Source: Pseudobutyrivibrio sp.
GTDB taxonomy: Bacteria > Bacillota > Clostridia > Lachnospirales > Lachnospiraceae
NCBI GenBank assembly: GCA_017557715.1
Contig: JAFYYE010000264.1
Coordinates: 1 to 8,898, forward strand
DNA: 8,898 nucleotides
Direction: 5' to 3'
In this document: positions 6,709-8,898 of the stretch, piece by piece
Layout of the letters: every line of letters starts with the position of its first letter
Position numbering within the stretch: position 1 is the first letter of the stretch
The notes under the pieces: generated by a model
The model's input: the letters and a program-made list of their open reading frames with translations, nothing else
The model's database searches: none
What the model was told of the DNA's origin: nothing
Made by a program: the position numbers and the translations under genes

Positions 6709-8880
6709 ATATCTTCTTAGGCTATTATTAATCAATGCTCTTACTTCATTTGTGCATGCTACTAACGCATCAACACACTTTGGATCAAATTTTTTCCCTG
6801 ATTCTGACTTTATAATCTCAATAGCTTCGTCAAGTGAATAACTAATCTTAAATCTTCTTGGTGAAGTCAAATCATCCAGCTCATCCGCAATCGCCATAAC
6901 TCTTGCAGACAGCGGAATAACCTCCCCATGTAGTCCATCTGGATATCCTTTTCCATCCCATCTTTCATGGTGATAAGCGGCCATATTTCTTGCCTCTTTA
7001 AGATAAGAGTCACCTCTAACTGTTCCAATGGCAGTTTCCATAATTTTTCTTCCATAAACAGTATGAGCTTTAAATATCTCTTCTTCTTCCTCTGTAAGTT
7101 CCCCGCGCTTATTTAAAATAGCATCTGAAATATGGATTTTTCCTATATCATGTAGAGGTGCAGACATTTCAACCTCCTCAATAAACTCATTGGATATTTT
7201 TTCAGGGTAATATCCTTTTTTCTGTAGACTACGTAAAATCAATCCTACATATGCAGCAGTATTTTGAACGTGAACATTAGAATCAGAATCACGACTTTCA
7301 ACAATGCCTGCCAACGTAATAATTAATCCATTTTGAGTCTTTTTTGTTGTTTCTGCATAATGCCGCAGATCTCGCACATATTCTGCCATTTCGGACTCCA
7401 TATTGCATAATGCAGTATATAATTGTTCTACTTCGTCCCCTGTGCGTATAGAAATTTGTCTAGTCTTACGAACATTCTCATCTAGAGCCTTTTGGTCCCC
7501 ATGACTCTCTAAAAACTCACCTGCCGCTTTAGTAATACTATTAATCGGAAGAACAAGGTTATATCCAGCTTCTTGCAATCCAAATACCAATATCAAAATT
7601 ATAAAACCCGAAAAGCACAAAAAAGTCTTTAACAAATATTCTCTCGCATATTCCGAAAGAAACGACATGTATACATCGGCCGCAACATAACAAACAGTTT
7701 CACCATTCGAATTTGTTATAGGATAAGACGCTGTCATAGTCGATCTATCATTACTAAACATTATTTCATCTACAGTCTCCCCATTTTTAAAATATTCAAT
7801 ATATGGAGAATACTGCTCCAAATAAGGCAAAACGATACCATTATCTAAAACTGGAACCCCCGGTTTCACCTCCTGGAAAAGATATAAATAACCATTTTGT
7901 TCAGCAATAAAAACAGAAAGTTTTACAACGCCCTGTGTATTATTTAGAAGCAGTTTTAACTCGCGCTCGATATCACTATAACCGTCAGCCCTTTCTCCCC
8001 ACTTAACATATTCATTTATTTCATCACCATCTACAATAGAAGCTGCACACTCTACAACTGCAAATGCCTCAGCTGAATATTCTTCCTTACAATCCTCATA
8101 ATAAAAAGTAATACTAATCCAAACTAAAATAAGACTAAGAATTATAATTGTTGTTGAAAGAATGAAAGATACATTCTTAAGAAGAGTTTTATTTCCAGCC
8201 CTTCTTTTAGATTCCCTGATTTCCTCTAATGATAAAGGTTTTTGTCTCCAGCCGTAATTTGCAATATTATTTCGAACAGGTTCAGGAATAAAGCTATATA
8301 AAAGCAATGCCACAAAAAGAGATAACCCTTTATCAATAATATTTAAAAGAAATGAAACAATAAGAACAGTAAACTCATATATTGCTCCACCACCGCTATA
8401 TATACTTTTTGATAATTCTTCAATTCCTAGGTTAACAGGCAAACCTTCTACTACTGTTTGAATACCTGTCTCCATAAAAGAAGATGCAAATGCAGCGACA
8501 ATAATAAAAAGAACAACCCTAAGAACTTTTGTAGATTTAGAGTAGTGGAAATACCAGGATGCCAGCATGGCGATAACAACGTTTATTATAGAAAAATAAA
8601 TAGAACCGGGATTAAAAATATTTATAATTATATTAGTCACCATTCCTGTTATGATTCCAGGCAATGCGCCACCTAAAATAGCAACAAAAATAGTTCCTAT
8701 TGTATCAAAATACATAGGAATACCAACCTTTGTAGCCAACTGGCTAACACCAAGGTTCAATATAATTCCCAAGATAGAAAAACCTAACAGATAATATCTA
8801 CTATAGTTTCGTTTAGTATAATGAAAACTCAAACCCACACCCCCGCAAGAAAACAGGAATACACACTTCAAAGTAATCAT
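6706..8880 (-). CDS. ECF-S-like/HAMP/HD-GYP cyclic-di-GMP phosphodiesterase
   Basis: This 724-residue membrane protein is a probable cyclic-di-GMP phosphodiesterase. Residues about 28-197 form roughly six hydrophobic helices; the FDTIGT and GGALPGIITGMVTN stretches resemble ECF transporter S components, known as ligand-binding membrane folds. A basic loop, a membrane helix (236-258), an extracytoplasmic Cache-like segment (259-417), another helix (418-436) and HAMP (about 440-500) follow. The HD-GYP domain (about 515-724) looks complete: His537, His577/Asp578 in PLHDIGK, His606, YHHERWDGKGYP (His637/His638, GYP 645-647) and Asp666/Asp670. First gene of the coupled unit, ending in TAATG with the kinase gene. 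Start uncertain: the ATG at 8880 has no clear ribosome site, whereas a TTG at 8832 (residue 17) sits seven bases after GGGGG and gives a more normal N-terminus with positive charges before helix 1. Only 18 bases precede the ATG, so no promoter can be judged. Confidence 0.9.
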   Translation of the reverse strand: MITLKCVFLFSCGGVGLSFHYTKRNYSRYYLLGFSILGIILNLGVSQLATKVGIPMYFDTIGTIFVAILGGALPGIITGMVTNIIINIFNPGSIYFSIINVVIAMLASWYFHYSKSTKVLRVVLFIIVAAFASSFMETGIQTVVEGLPVNLGIEELSKSIYSGGGAIYEFTVLIVSFLLNIIDKGLSLFVALLLYSFIPEPVRNNIANYGWRQKPLSLEEIRESKRRAGNKTLLKNVSFILSTTIIILSLILVWISITFYYEDCKEEYSAEAFAVVECAASIVDGDEINEYVKWGERADGYSDIERELKLLLNNTQGVVKLSVFIAEQNGYLYLFQEVKPGVPVLDNGIVLPYLEQYSPYIEYFKNGETVDEIMFSNDRSTMTASYPITNSNGETVCYVAADVYMSFLSEYAREYLLKTFLCFSGFIILILVFGLQEAGYNLVLPINSITKAAGEFLESHGDQKALDENVRKTRQISIRTGDEVEQLYTALCNMESEMAEYVRDLRHYAETTKKTQNGLIITLAGIVESRDSDSNVHVQNTAAYVGLILRSLQKKGYYPEKISNEFIEEVEMSAPLHDIGKIHISDAILNKRGELTEEEEEIFKAHTVYGRKIMETAIGTVRGDSYLKEARNMAAYHHERWDGKGYPDGLHGEVIPLSARVMAIADELDDLTSPRRFKISYSLDEAIEIIKSESGKKFDPKCVDALVACTNEVRALINNSLRRY

Positions 8881-8898
8881 ATAACAATAATATGTTAA

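Noticed and set aside
1570..6980. Similar DNA around 1575-1600 and 6950-6980
   Set aside because: Both stretches encode the conserved HHER-DG-GYP motif of HD-GYP domains, so the likeness reflects the protein family rather than a DNA repeat.
1..8898. CRISPR arrays, tRNA or rRNA genes, insertion sequences, phage genes
   Set aside because: No regularly spaced repeats, no cloverleaf or ribosomal sequence, no transposase or integrase frames, and the window is almost fully occupied by the four genes.

Overview
The window is AT-rich and carries four genes, all on the minus strand. Three are large membrane signalling genes. The fourth is a fragment running off the left edge. Base composition, the purine-rich ribosome sites (AAAGGAG, GGAAGG), the combination of HD-GYP proteins with an ECF-S-like membrane module, and the start of the fourth gene suggest a low-GC Gram-positive anaerobe, most likely a member of the Clostridia/Lachnospiraceae. 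This placement is inferred; there is no rRNA or marker gene to confirm it.

Layout in the direction of transcription, right to left. (1) 8880-6706: a 724-aa membrane HD-GYP protein with an ECF-S-like multi-helix N-terminus, an extracytoplasmic sensing segment, HAMP and an intact HD-GYP catalytic domain. (2) 6706-2678: a 1342-aa hybrid sensor-kinase-like protein with a signal/anchor, 14 propeller blades, a Y_Y_Y domain, one membrane helix, HisKA/HATPase, receiver and HPt. It overlaps gene 1 through TAATG. (3) 2661-280: a 793-aa seven-helix membrane HD-GYP protein carrying a C-terminal tandem pair of related beta-rich domains, 16 bases behind gene 2. (4) 78-279: an intergenic region with several inverted repeats, which probably ends the operon and holds the control region of the next gene. 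(5) 77-1: the first 25 codons of a gene that resembles an iron-sulfur cluster scaffold protein.

The three large genes look like one translationally coupled unit that joins extracellular sensing to cyclic-di-GMP breakdown: two candidate phosphodiesterases flank a phosphorelay-type sensor, with no GGDEF cyclase and no DNA-binding output. Several key residues depart from the families. The kinase-like protein has Asp833 where the phospho-accepting His belongs and Asn1095 in the receiver acidic pair, while its ATP-binding motifs and HPt His1285 remain. The second HD-GYP protein has Lys333 where a metal-binding His is expected. The most novel-looking features are the histidine-less hybrid kinase placed between two HD-GYP proteins and the duplicated C-terminal domain of the second one.
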